Shown one piece after another: positions 49,236 to 57,746 of a stretch of 64,000 bases of DNA (position 1 is its first letter; each line of letters starts with the position of its first letter). Below the pieces are notes generated by a model. That model did no database searches and was not told the origin of the DNA. It worked only from the letters and a program-made list of their open reading frames with translations. Source of the DNA: an uncultured Lachnospiraceae bacterium (GTDB lineage: Bacteria > Bacillota > Clostridia > Lachnospirales > Lachnospiraceae); assembly GCA_934320895.1 (NCBI GenBank), contig CAKRFY010000006.1, positions 51,702 through 115,701 on the forward strand, in the 5' to 3' direction. The translations under genes and the position numbers were made by a program.

Positions 49236-49672
49236 GTAATTTTACAGATCCATATAAGATACTTGGGGTTTCTCCAAATGCAAGCGATGATGAAGTTAAA
49301 AAGGCATACAGAGAACTTAGCAGAAAATATCATCCGGATGCAAATGCCGGAAATCCGCTTGCAGATCTGGCTGAGGAAAAGTTTAAGGAAGTGCAGACTG
49401 CTTATAGTCAGATAATGGATATGAGAAGTGGAAAGTCGTCTGGTGGTTATAGCCAGGGAACTCAGGGTTATGGACAGGGTTCGCAGAATTATGGTCAGAA
49501 TTATAATTCAAATTCAAACAGGCAGAGTTATCAGCAATATGGTTCAGGATATGGAAGAGGGCCATATGGAAACAATCTTGACAACTGCTCAACAGGAAAT
49601 ATCTGTTGTGACCTTTGGTGTGCTGACTCACTCTGTGAATGTATGGGAGGAGATTTGTGCAGTTGCATTTAA
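49232..49672 (+). CDS. J-domain protein with Gln/Gly/Tyr-rich middle and cysteine-rich tail
   Basis: Predicted DnaK co-chaperone. Residues 1-65 form a J domain ([21 protein letters not shown]) with the HPD triad in KYHPDAN. The middle (about 70-112) is low-complexity, rich in G, Q, Y, S and N. The last 29 residues hold eight cysteines in the pattern [22 protein letters not shown], suited to metal or Fe-S binding or to dense disulfides. This is not a DnaJ: it lacks the G/F region and the standard zinc finger. It overlaps DUF5685 by four bases and the membrane protein gene by 16. Confidence 0.88.
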   Translation: MSNFTDPYKILGVSPNASDDEVKKAYRELSRKYHPDANAGNPLADLAEEKFKEVQTAYSQIMDMRSGKSSGGYSQGTQGYGQGSQNYGQNYNSNSNRQSYQQYGSGYGRGPYGNNLDNCSTGNICCDLWCADSLCECMGGDLCSCI

Positions 49673-50250
49673 GATCAGGACATATTGCATGGTGTGGTGT
49701 TATCATGGCAATATCGGTGATATTGCAGATTAGTGCTGGAGTAATAGAAACTAGTTCATTTTTTCTACTTGCAGCCGCATCTTTTTTGACGGGATGTATT
49801 GAAAGAAAATGTGGTATAAAAATGGCCGCAGGTTTTTCAGTTGGCGCAGTTATACTTGGTTTTATTCTTGCACCGCAGAAACTTTATTGTTTTACATATG
49901 CAGGATTTTGTGTGTATGTGCTTGTTGCTGAGTACTTTAGAAGAAAAAAAGAATTGTGTCAAAATTCGGAATTAAAGAGGAATTTAACATATGATCTCAG
50001 AGTTCAGTATATTATAAAGGGGATATTATATCATATCCTTCTTATAGTGGCTGTTTTTATATCTGTAAAGATAGGTGGATTTGAGTTTATTTTTTCGAAT
50101 GAATTTATTGAAAAAATAAAAACAACACCATTATACATTATAATAATTGCAGGTATTATTGCTGTTGAGCTACTTTGGCTCATATTTGATAAGGCATATA
50201 TATTTTTTCAGGAACGCTACGGCATTATAGTCTGTGGGAGGGAAAATTGA
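49657..50250 (+). CDS. Integral membrane protein of unknown function
   Basis: I do not recognise this roughly 197-residue protein. It has about five hydrophobic helices, a first pair separated by a short loop ([20 protein letters not shown]), a charged central loop ([18 protein letters not shown]), and two C-terminal helices. The start is taken as GTG 49657 because GGGAGGAG lies just before it; ATG 49639 in the same frame has no RBS. It overlaps the J-domain gene and, by four bases (TTGA), the HD gene. Coupling suggests that all three act together at the membrane. Confidence 0.75.
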   Translation: MQLHLRSGHIAWCGVIMAISVILQISAGVIETSSFFLLAAASFLTGCIERKCGIKMAAGFSVGAVILGFILAPQKLYCFTYAGFCVYVLVAEYFRRKKELCQNSELKRNLTYDLRVQYIIKGILYHILLIVAVFISVKIGGFEFIFSNEFIEKIKTTPLYIIIIAGIIAVELLWLIFDKAYIFFQERYGIIVCGREN

Positions 50251-50705
50251 AGAAAGGTATTGAACATGAGCAGCTTATATGGAAGATCTTAAATGAGATA
50301 AGGAATACATCAAGGTTTAAATTAAGTAAAGATTTTATCCAGCATGGGAAAACGAGTGTGTATATGCACAGTGTAAGTGTGGCATATATGAGTTGTTACC
50401 TTGCGGAAAAATATTGTTTAAAGGTTGATTATCATTCACTTATAATGGGAGCTTTACTACACGATTACTTTTTATATGACTGGCATGATAAAGAGAGCCA
50501 CCACAAAAGACCGCATGGTTTTTATCATCCATCAGCAGCACTGGCAAATGCAGAAATGGATTTTGAATTAAACTGGCGTGTGAAAAATATTATTAAAAGA
50601 CATATGTTTCCACTTACGCCAGTACCACCTGGATGTCTTGAGGGATGGCTTGTATGTATAGCAGATAAAATATGTTCCACAAAAGAGACTGTCAAAAGAA
50701 ATTAA
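50247..50705 (+). CDS. HD-domain phosphohydrolase-like protein
   Basis: Small metal-dependent HD-superfamily protein of 152 residues; substrate unknown. The metal site is suggested by a histidine in YMHSVSVAYM, the HD pair in GALLHDYFLYDW, and later histidines (SHHKRPHG, IIKRHMF) with a terminal aspartate in CIADKICST, the order expected for an HD domain. The start is TTG 50247, fixed by GGGAGGG and the four-base overlap with the membrane protein gene. It is the last gene before the pyrH promoter. Confidence 0.85.
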   Translation: MKKGIEHEQLIWKILNEIRNTSRFKLSKDFIQHGKTSVYMHSVSVAYMSCYLAEKYCLKVDYHSLIMGALLHDYFLYDWHDKESHHKRPHGFYHPSAALANAEMDFELNWRVKNIIKRHMFPLTPVPPGCLEGWLVCIADKICSTKETVKRN

Positions 50706-50712
50706 GAATGTT

Positions 50713-50741
50713 TTGACTTGAATTTGGTTTAGTGGTATAAT
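50713..50741 (+). promoter_or_regulatory. Strong predicted promoter of the pyrH operon
   Basis: TTGACT (50713-50718), 17-base spacer, TATAAT (50736-50741): a near-consensus vegetative promoter 45 bases before pyrH. It separates this operon from the DUF5685 unit. Confidence 0.85.
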
Positions 50742-50785
50742 TTTAAATTAAGAATGTAAAAATACATAAAAATAAGAGGTGCATT

Positions 50786-51490
50786 ATGGCAAAGTATAAA
50801 AGAATATTATTGAAACTCAGTGGAGAGGCTTTAGCCGGTCCAAATAAAACAGGATTTGATGAAGCTACATGTATAGGGGTCGCAAAACAAGTCAAGAAAC
50901 TTGTTGATGCCGGTATTGAGGTAGGTATTGTTACTGGTGGAGGAAACTTTTGGAGAGGTCGTACAAGTGAAAATATCGACAGGACAAAAGCTGATCAGAT
51001 CGGTATGTTAGCTACTGTCATGAACTGTATTTATGTATCGGAGATCTTTAGATCTGTGGGAATTAAGACAAGCGTACTTACTCCATTTGAATGTGGTTCA
51101 TTTACAAAACTTTTTTCAAAAGACAGAGCAAACAAATACTTTGAAAAAGGAATGGTTGTATTCTTTGCAGGAGGAACAGGTCATCCATATTTCTCAACAG
51201 ATACTGCTACAGTTCTTCGTGCGATTGAGATTGAGGCTGATGTGATACTCTCAGCAAAATCAATAGATGGTGTATATGATTCTGATCCGGCTGTAAATCC
51301 TGATGCAAAGAAGTTTGATGAGATAAGCATTGAAGATGTAGTCAATAACAGACTCGGAGTTATTGACCTTGCAGCAGCGGTATTATGTATGGAAAATCAT
51401 ATGCCTATGATGATATTTGGCTTAAATGAAGAAGACAGTATTGTAAATACAGTAAATGGTGTTACAAAAGGTACACTTGTAACAGCATAA
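50786..51490 (+). CDS. pyrH: UMP kinase
   Basis: Phosphorylates UMP to UDP for pyrimidine and envelope precursor synthesis. Amino-acid-kinase fold with RILLKLSGEAL, VTGGGNFWRG, the FFAGGTGHPYFSTDTATVLRA loop and AKSIDGVYDSDP. 234 residues. AGAGGTG before ATG. In most Firmicutes rpsB-tsf precede it; here they are replaced by the HD-gene cluster. frr follows, the standard order. Confidence 0.97.
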   Translation: MAKYKRILLKLSGEALAGPNKTGFDEATCIGVAKQVKKLVDAGIEVGIVTGGGNFWRGRTSENIDRTKADQIGMLATVMNCIYVSEIFRSVGIKTSVLTPFECGSFTKLFSKDRANKYFEKGMVVFFAGGTGHPYFSTDTATVLRAIEIEADVILSAKSIDGVYDSDPAVNPDAKKFDEISIEDVVNNRLGVIDLAAAVLCMENHMPMMIFGLNEEDSIVNTVNGVTKGTLVTA

Positions 51491-51551
51491 ATACCATAGT
51501 GCAAATTTATATATCAAAAGAGATAGTGTGAAGACATTTATTATCACATAT

Positions 51552-51581
51552 TTGAGTTGTGTGTGGCACAAGTCTTATTAT
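51552..51581 (+). promoter_or_regulatory. Possible internal promoter before frr
   Basis: TTGAGT (51552-51557), 18-base spacer, TATTAT (51576-51581), in the 125-base pyrH-frr gap. Weaker than the pyrH promoter. Confidence 0.4.
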
Positions 51582-51615
51582 GTGTAGAATGCTGTACAAG
51601 AAATGGAGGAATATT

Positions 51616-52170
51616 ATGAGCATTGAATTAAAAGAATTTAAAGATAAAATGGGTAAGTCTTTAGACAGCCTTGCAAGTGAATATACAACTATCAGAGCAG
51701 GACGTGCGAACCCTCATGTACTTGACAAGATAATGGTTGAGTATTATGGAACACCTACAAACCTTCAGCAGGTTGCAAATATATCTGTTTCAGAGGCTAG
51801 AACAATAGTTATCCAGCCTTGGGAAGCAAGCCTTATCAAAGAAATAGAAAAGGCTATTCTTACATCGGATCTTGGTCTTACACCAAATAATGATGGAAAG
51901 GTTATCAGACTTACATTTCCTGAACTTACAGAAGATCGTCGTAAAGAACTTGTAAAAGATGTAAAGAAAAAAGGTGAGGGTGCCAAGGTTGCTATCAGAA
52001 ATATCCGCAGAGATGCAAATGATATGATCAAAAAGCAGCTTAAGGCTAGTGAGATATCAGAAGATGAGCAGAAGGGCGCAGAGGATGATATCCAGAAGCT
52101 TACAGATGAATTTATAGCAAAAGTCGACAATATGGTTGAAGAAAAATCAAAAGAGATCATGACTGTATAA
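51616..52170 (+). CDS. frr: Ribosome recycling factor
   Basis: Releases ribosomes from mRNA after termination, together with EF-G. Typical sequence blocks are TTIRAGRANPHVLDKIMVEYYG, QPWEASLIKEIEKAI and LTEDRRKELVKDVKKKGE. 184 residues from ATG 51616 after TGGAGGA; the frame is open upstream but those residues are not part of the family. Confidence 0.97.
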   Translation: MSIELKEFKDKMGKSLDSLASEYTTIRAGRANPHVLDKIMVEYYGTPTNLQQVANISVSEARTIVIQPWEASLIKEIEKAILTSDLGLTPNNDGKVIRLTFPELTEDRRKELVKDVKKKGEGAKVAIRNIRRDANDMIKKQLKASEISEDEQKGAEDDIQKLTDEFIAKVDNMVEEKSKEIMTV

Positions 52171-52188
52171 TATTATTTTTATTTTAAA

Positions 52189-52221
52189 TATGGGGATAGG
52201 CAGAATATGTCTGTCCCTATA
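52189..52221 (+). other. Hairpin between frr and uppS
   Basis: TATGGGGATAGGCA (52189-52202) pairs with TGTCTGTCCCTATA (52208-52221), 14 pairs with three G-U and a five-base loop. It lacks a T-run; partial terminator or mRNA-stability element. Confidence 0.45.
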
Positions 52222-52274
52222 ATTTCGTAAGTTAAAAATGAATTACCATACTACAGATAGAAAAGGGGATAAAT

Positions 52275-52985
52275 ATGGAAGATAGAAAAGTTCCAAGGCA
52301 TGTTGCGATAATCCTTGATGGAAATGGCAGATGGGCAAAAAAACGTCTGCTTCCGAGAAATGCAGGTCATGCAGCTGGAAGTAAAAATGTTGAAAAGATA
52401 TGTGCTGCTGCATGGGATATGGGAATAGAATATGTAACTATGTATGCATTTTCGACAGAGAACTGGTCAAGACCAAAAGAAGAAGTAGATGCACTTATGA
52501 AACTTTTACATTCATATCTTAAAGATTGTCTTAAGACAAGTAAAAAAAATAATATGCAGGTAAGAGTTATAGGTGATATTTCAAAACTTGACAAAAATCT
52601 TCAGGAGAGGATAATCGAACTTGAGGAAGTTTCATCGAAAAATACAGGACTTCATTTTCAGGTCGCTTTAAATTATGGAAGTAGAGATGAGATAAAAAGA
52701 AGTATTATCTCCATTGCCAATGAAGTAAAAGAGGGAAAACTTTTACCTGATGATATAACTGAAGATATTATTTCAGCTCATCTTGACACAAAAGGAATAC
52801 CCGATCCTGATCTTATGATAAGAACAAGCGGTGAGCAGAGACTTTCAAATTATTTATTGTGGCAGCTTGCATACGCTGAGTTTTATTTTACGGATGTGCT
52901 GTGGCCTGATTTTGGAAAAAATGATCTGCAGAAGGCTGTTGAGTTTTATCAGTCAAGAGACAGGAGATTTGGTGGCGTAAAATAA
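52275..52985 (+). CDS. uppS: Isoprenyl transferase (undecaprenyl diphosphate synthase)
   Basis: cis-Prenyltransferase that makes the C55 carrier lipid for peptidoglycan. The catalytic aspartate is in ILDGNGRWAKKR, with FSTENWSRP, NYGSRDE and RTSGEQRLSNYLLWQLAY-type C-terminal motifs (SGEQRLSNY). 236 residues. Precedes cdsA by 18 bases, in the classical order. Confidence 0.97.
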   Translation: MEDRKVPRHVAIILDGNGRWAKKRLLPRNAGHAAGSKNVEKICAAAWDMGIEYVTMYAFSTENWSRPKEEVDALMKLLHSYLKDCLKTSKKNNMQVRVIGDISKLDKNLQERIIELEEVSSKNTGLHFQVALNYGSRDEIKRSIISIANEVKEGKLLPDDITEDIISAHLDTKGIPDPDLMIRTSGEQRLSNYLLWQLAYAEFYFTDVLWPDFGKNDLQKAVEFYQSRDRRFGGVK

Positions 52986-53003
52986 ATATGAGAGGTTTTA
53001 TAT

Positions 53004-53795
53004 ATGTTTAAAACAAGATTATTAAGCGGTATTGTTCTTATGGCAATTACGATCGCACTTATGGTTTATGGAGGTTATCCTTTATTTTGGGTTATCACAC
53101 TTATTTCTGTTATAGGACTTTATGAACTTTATAGAGCAGTAGGCGTTCAAAAAACAATGCCTGCACTTGTCGGTTATATATCAAGTATTGTGATTGATAT
53201 ACTTATACTTGATAATGGCTTTGAAGAGCTTATTATGTGGCTTATTCTTACACTTATGGTTCTTATGGCATGCTATGTTATTGCATATCCTAAATATAAT
53301 TCAGAACAGATGACAATGTTAATGTTTGGACTTATCTATGTTACTGTTATGTTGTCGTTTGTATTTAAGGTACGATTTGTTGAAAATGGTATACTCCTTG
53401 TGTGGTTTATATATATAGGCTCATGGGGCTCGGATACATGTGCGTATTGTGTAGGTAAACTTATAGGTAAACATAAAATGCCTTCAAAACTCAGCCCAAA
53501 TAAGACGATAGAGGGGTGTGTAGGCGGAATTGTTGGTGCTGCGTTGATTGGTCTTATCTTTGCTTTGGTGTTTTTCAAACATGGTCAGATGGTATGGCAG
53601 CTTCCAATAATAGGCGCGGTTTCTGCTGTTATATCACAGATAGGTGATCTTACAGCATCGGCTATAAAAAGAAATCATGATATAAAAGATTATGGAAACC
53701 TTATACCTGGTCATGGTGGTATACTTGACAGATTTGACAGTGTTATATTTACTGCACCAGTTGTATTTTACCTTGTTAAATATATGTTATTATAA
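53004..53795 (+). CDS. cdsA: Phosphatidate cytidylyltransferase
   Basis: Makes CDP-diacylglycerol from phosphatidate and CTP. Polytopic membrane protein with about eight helices; the C-terminal family signature DYGNLIPGHGGILDRFDS is complete. 263 residues. AGAGG before ATG. Follows uppS and precedes dxr. Confidence 0.96.
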   Translation: MFKTRLLSGIVLMAITIALMVYGGYPLFWVITLISVIGLYELYRAVGVQKTMPALVGYISSIVIDILILDNGFEELIMWLILTLMVLMACYVIAYPKYNSEQMTMLMFGLIYVTVMLSFVFKVRFVENGILLVWFIYIGSWGSDTCAYCVGKLIGKHKMPSKLSPNKTIEGCVGGIVGAALIGLIFALVFFKHGQMVWQLPIIGAVSAVISQIGDLTASAIKRNHDIKDYGNLIPGHGGILDRFDSVIFTAPVVFYLVKYMLL

Positions 53796-53876
53796 TTTAA
53801 AATTATGTAGGATTAGTGTGAAATCTGTTATTTGTTTTATAACAAAAACAAACATCTTTTATGGCAGGGAGTAAAA

Positions 53877-55034
53877 ATGAAAACAAAAAATATAGCAATA
53901 TTAGGTTCAACAGGTTCAATAGGAACACAGACACTTGAAGTGATCAGAAATAATGAGGATATGAAAGTTGTATCTCTTGCTGCTGGCAGTAATATAACTC
54001 TTTTACAAAAGCAGATTGAGGAATTTTCACCTAAAATCGTATGTGTTTTTGACGAAAAAAAAGCAAATGAATTAAAAAGTAACCTTAAAGGCTCAAAAAC
54101 TGAGATTGTTGCAGGCATGAAGGGACTTATAGAATGTGCAACTGTGGCTGAAGCAGATATAGTTGTTGCGGCAGTTGTCGGGATGATTGGAATAAAGCCT
54201 GTTATTGAAGCAATAAAAGCAGGAAAAGACATCGCCTTTGCAAATAAGGAAACACTTGTAACAGCAGGTCATATAATTATGCCTATGATAAAGGAATATG
54301 GTGTAAAATTGCTTCCAGTAGACAGTGAACATGCAGCAATCTTTCAGAGTCTTAATGGTGAAAACCATTCGGATATTAATAAGATACTTTTAACAGCATC
54401 AGGTGGACCTTTCAGAGGAAAGAAAAGAAAAGAACTTGCAAATATTCAGGTCGAGGATGCACTTAAACATCCAAATTGGTCTATGGGAAGAAAAATTACA
54501 ATAGATTCTTCGACTATGGTAAATAAAGGACTTGAGGTTATTGAGGCAAAATGGCTCTTTGATGTGTCATGTGATGACATACAGGTAGTAGTTCAACCAA
54601 AGAGTATAATACACTCTATGGTACAGTTTAAAGATGGAGCTGTAATAGCGCAGCTTGGGACACCTGATATGAAACTGCCTATACAGTATGCTCTCACATA
54701 TCCAGACAGAAGATATCTTCCTGGAGAGAGACTTGATTTTTGGAAAATGTCAGAGATAACATTTGAAAAACCTGACATGGAGACGTTCAAGGGGCTACGT
54801 CTTGCATATGATGCTTGCAGAGTTGGTGGGAGTATGCCTACTGTTCTTAATGCTGCAAATGAGAAGGCTGTGGCATTATTTCTTGATAGAAAGATATCAT
54901 ATCTTCAGATTTCTGATATAATTGAAGAATGTATGGACAAACATGTCATAGTAAAAGAACCTTATTTAGAAGAAATTCTTGAGATTGAGCAGAGAGTTTA
55001 CTCATATATATTGAGTAAATATGATAAAAGATAA
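53877..55034 (+). CDS. dxr: 1-deoxy-D-xylulose 5-phosphate reductoisomerase
   Basis: NADPH-dependent first committed step of the MEP isoprenoid pathway. NADPH motif GSTGSIGTQTLEV; NKETLVTAG; metal-binding PVDSEHAAIFQSL; TASGGPFRG and HPNWSMGRKITIDSSTM. 385 residues from ATG 53877 behind CAGGGAG; an in-frame ATG at 53832 is less likely. It supplies isoprenoid precursors used by UppS in the same operon. Confidence 0.97.
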   Translation: MKTKNIAILGSTGSIGTQTLEVIRNNEDMKVVSLAAGSNITLLQKQIEEFSPKIVCVFDEKKANELKSNLKGSKTEIVAGMKGLIECATVAEADIVVAAVVGMIGIKPVIEAIKAGKDIAFANKETLVTAGHIIMPMIKEYGVKLLPVDSEHAAIFQSLNGENHSDINKILLTASGGPFRGKKRKELANIQVEDALKHPNWSMGRKITIDSSTMVNKGLEVIEAKWLFDVSCDDIQVVVQPKSIIHSMVQFKDGAVIAQLGTPDMKLPIQYALTYPDRRYLPGERLDFWKMSEITFEKPDMETFKGLRLAYDACRVGGSMPTVLNAANEKAVALFLDRKISYLQISDIIEECMDKHVIVKEPYLEEILEIEQRVYSYILSKYDKR

Positions 55035-55041
55035 AATAGAG

Positions 55042-55066
55042 ATTACAGATTTTTGAAATTTGTAAT
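55042..55066 (+). terminator. Weak terminator-like hairpin after dxr
   Basis: ATTACAGATTT (55042-55052) and AAATTTGTAAT (55056-55066) form an 11-pair AT-rich stem with a three-base loop, one G-U, followed by GCCTTATTT. Termination would be partial. Confidence 0.45.
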
Positions 55067-55100
55067 GCCTTATTTACATGGGGCAGAGATGGAGGAATAG

Positions 55101-56459
55101 ATGAATATATTGGTGGCGTTGTTAATATTTACGGTAATAGTCGTAATACATGAACTGGGACATTTTCTTCTTGCAAAGAAAAATGGTGTAGGTGTTCCAG
55201 AATTTTCAGTAGGAATGGGACCTAGGATAATCACGGTTGCAAAAGGAAAAAAAGGCTTTATATTCAAGTTTTTGTGTTCTCAGAAATTTTTTGATGATAA
55301 TCCTGACTGGCAGAATTGTACAAAATATTCATGGAAACTTTTGCCTATAGGTGGTTCATGTGCCATGGTTGGTGAGGATGAGATAAATGAGGCTGAAAAT
55401 TCTTTCAATATGAAAGGAAAATGGGCGAGGTTTTCGATTGTATTTGCAGGACCATTTTTTAATTTTATTCTCGCATTTGTATTCTCTATAATAATTCTTG
55501 CTAATGCAGGAATTGATTATCCTATCATCGAGCATATATATGACAACCAGCCGGCGGCCAAATCCGGGCTTGAAGTAGGTGATGTGGTAAAAAGCGTAAA
55601 TGGTAAAAAGATAACAATAGGCCGAGAAATTGACACGTACACACTCCTTCATCCGCTTACGGGAGAAGATGTAGATATAGTGGTTACGAGAAACGGCAAA
55701 GAAAAATCATTTAAGATAGATCCAAATTATAAAACATATCTATTTGGATTTTCGTATGGTTCAAATGAAAAAGCTTCTGCTGAGGTATCTGACGTTACAG
55801 ATGGAAAAGCTTTTGAAAAAGCGGGTATCAAAGCCGGTGACCTTATAAAAGAAATAAATGGAAAGACCGTTTCTAATGCTGGTGAATTAAGCACGACCAT
55901 GAATGAAGTTAACCATGATGGAAAAGAAGTTACATTTTTAATCGACAGAAAAGGTGTGGAAAAAACTTTCAAAGTGACACCTGAACCATACTCAACAAAG
56001 ACACTTGGATTTATAGCATCTATTGATGAAAAAAGTAAGAGCACTTTCGATGTTGTAAAATATAGTTTTGTTGAGGTAAAATACTGGATAAAGACAACCG
56101 TTGGGAGTCTTGGAGCACTTATAACAGGAAATGTATCTATAAAAAATGTTTCTGGACCTGTTGGAATCGTTGATACAGTTGGGGATGCTATAAATCAGAG
56201 CAAATCTTACGGACTTAAAGTTGTACTTTTACAGATACTTTATATGTCGGTACTTTTAAGTGCAAACTTAGGCGTAATGAACCTTCTGCCTCTTCCAGCA
56301 CTTGACGGAGGTCGAATAGTATTTATTCTGATAGAAGCTGTCAGAGGGAAACCAGTAGACAAAGAAAAAGAAGGATTTGTACATTTTGCGGGATTTGTTG
56401 TACTGATGTTGTTTATGGTATTTGTAATGTACAATGATATAATAAAGATACTGCATTAG
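55101..56459 (+). CDS. rseP: RIP metalloprotease RseP (site-2 protease)
   Basis: Intramembrane zinc protease that cuts anti-sigma factors and leftover signal peptides. HExxH motif H17-E-L-G-H21 in the first helix. Two PDZ regions follow (AAKSGLEVGDVVKSVNG and FEKAGIKAGDLIKEINGK), and the third zinc ligand lies in NLLPLPALDGGRI. A cysteine-containing segment (FKFLCSQKFFDDNPDW) sits between the first helix and the PPIGG-like loop. 452 residues, longer than Bacillus RasP. GATGGAGG before ATG. Confidence 0.95.
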   Translation: MNILVALLIFTVIVVIHELGHFLLAKKNGVGVPEFSVGMGPRIITVAKGKKGFIFKFLCSQKFFDDNPDWQNCTKYSWKLLPIGGSCAMVGEDEINEAENSFNMKGKWARFSIVFAGPFFNFILAFVFSIIILANAGIDYPIIEHIYDNQPAAKSGLEVGDVVKSVNGKKITIGREIDTYTLLHPLTGEDVDIVVTRNGKEKSFKIDPNYKTYLFGFSYGSNEKASAEVSDVTDGKAFEKAGIKAGDLIKEINGKTVSNAGELSTTMNEVNHDGKEVTFLIDRKGVEKTFKVTPEPYSTKTLGFIASIDEKSKSTFDVVKYSFVEVKYWIKTTVGSLGALITGNVSIKNVSGPVGIVDTVGDAINQSKSYGLKVVLLQILYMSVLLSANLGVMNLLPLPALDGGRIVFILIEAVRGKPVDKEKEGFVHFAGFVVLMLFMVFVMYNDIIKILH

Positions 56460-56485
56460 TGTATAGGTTACTAATGTGCATTAAG

Positions 56486-56515
56486 CCATGATGTCTTTTA
56501 GCATCATGGTTTTTA
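56486..56515 (+). terminator. Intrinsic terminator after rseP
   Basis: CCATGATG (56486-56493) and CATCATGG (56502-56509) with an eight-base loop, then TTTTTATG. Confidence 0.8.
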
Positions 56516-56553
56516 TGATATATGGTGGCAATATAATTTTAACTTTTTAAAAC

Positions 56554-56578
56554 AACAATATTTTTATATTATATTGTT
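56554..56578. promoter_or_regulatory. Inverted repeat in the ispG leader
   Basis: AACAATAT (56554-56561) and ATATTGTT (56571-56578), perfect eight-base arms, nine-base spacer, 68 bases upstream of ispG. All A/T in its core; an operator is possible but no factor can be named. Confidence 0.35.
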
Positions 56579-56645
56579 ACTAAAAAATGTGTAGCTGTAT
56601 GTGAATTAAAAACATAAATAATTGGTTATTAGAAAAGAGGAAGAT

Positions 56646-57698
56646 ATGTATAGAGATAATACAAAAGTTGTGAAAATAGGAAATGTATCGATTGGTGGTG
56701 GAAATAAAATAGCTATCCAGTCAATGACAAATACAAAAACAGAAAATGTTGAGGCAACAGTAAAGCAGATACTTGCACTTGAAAAAGCTGGCTGTGATAT
56801 TGTAAGAAGCACTGTGCCGACTATCGAAGCAGCAAAGGCAATTGCAGAGATTAAAAAACAGATCCATATACCACTTGTTGCTGACATTCATTTTGATTAT
56901 CGTCTTGCAATTGCGGCGATAGAAAATGGAGCAGATAAGATAAGGATAAACCCTGGGAATATTGGCTCTGCGGACAAGATAAAGGCAGTTGTTGATGTGG
57001 CAAAGGAGAGAAATATTCCTATAAGAGTTGGGGTAAACAGTGGTTCTCTTGAAAAAAATCTTATAGAAAAATATGGAGGAGTGACAGCAGAAGGAATTGT
57101 TGAAAGTGCTCTTGATAAGGTTAAGATAATCGAAGATATGGGATACGATAATCTTGTAATAAGTATAAAATCATCAGATGTAATGATGTGTATAAAAGCA
57201 CATGAGCTTATAGCCGGTAAGACGCCGTATCCATTACATGTGGGCATAACAGAGTCGGGGACTGTGTTATCAGGAAATATAAAGTCTGCAATAGGGCTTG
57301 GAAATATTTTATATCAGGGAATCGGAGATACCATAAGGGTTTCGCTTACAGGTGATCCAGTTGAGGAAATCCGTTCAGCAAGGCTTATATTAAAAACTCT
57401 CGGGCTTAGAAAAGGCGGCGTAACAGTTGTATCTTGTCCTACATGTGGCAGGACACAGATAGATCTTATCGGTCTTGCATCAAAAGTTGAAGATATGGTT
57501 AAAGACATGGATATGGATATAAAGGTTGCTGTTATGGGCTGTGCTGTAAATGGGCCAGGAGAAGCAAGAGAGGCAGATATAGGAATAGCTGGAGGAAATG
57601 GAGAAGGGCTTCTGATCAAGAAGGGTGAAGTTATAAGAAAAGTACCTGAAAATGAGATACTTGCCGTATTAAAAGAAGAACTTGAAAAAATGTGTTGA
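56646..57698 (+). CDS. ispG: 4-hydroxy-3-methylbut-2-enyl diphosphate synthase IspG
   Basis: 4Fe-4S enzyme of the MEP pathway converting MEcPP to HMBPP. Conserved blocks are IQSMTNTKTENVEATVKQI, VADIHFDYRLA, RINPGNIG, and the cluster cysteines in SCPTCGRTQ and MGCAVNGPGEA. 350 residues, the short bacterial form. The start is ATG 56646 behind AGAGGAAG; an in-frame TTG at 56622 is less likely. It lies between a terminator and polC and may have its own promoter in the 186-base gap. Confidence 0.97.
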   Translation: MYRDNTKVVKIGNVSIGGGNKIAIQSMTNTKTENVEATVKQILALEKAGCDIVRSTVPTIEAAKAIAEIKKQIHIPLVADIHFDYRLAIAAIENGADKIRINPGNIGSADKIKAVVDVAKERNIPIRVGVNSGSLEKNLIEKYGGVTAEGIVESALDKVKIIEDMGYDNLVISIKSSDVMMCIKAHELIAGKTPYPLHVGITESGTVLSGNIKSAIGLGNILYQGIGDTIRVSLTGDPVEEIRSARLILKTLGLRKGGVTVVSCPTCGRTQIDLIGLASKVEDMVKDMDMDIKVAVMGCAVNGPGEAREADIGIAGGNGEGLLIKKGEVIRKVPENEILAVLKEELEKMC

Positions 57699-57728
57699 TA
57701 GGAGTGAAGTGTATATTTCGCTCTTATC
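57697..57728 (+). other. Hairpin between ispG and polC
   Basis: GATAGGAGTGAA (57697-57708) pairs with TTCGCTCTTATC (57717-57728), 12 pairs including two G-U, eight-base loop; no T-run. It begins inside the ispG stop codon. Likely an mRNA processing or attenuation element. Confidence 0.45.
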
Positions 57729-57746
57729 ATTAGGAAGGAGCAGTAT

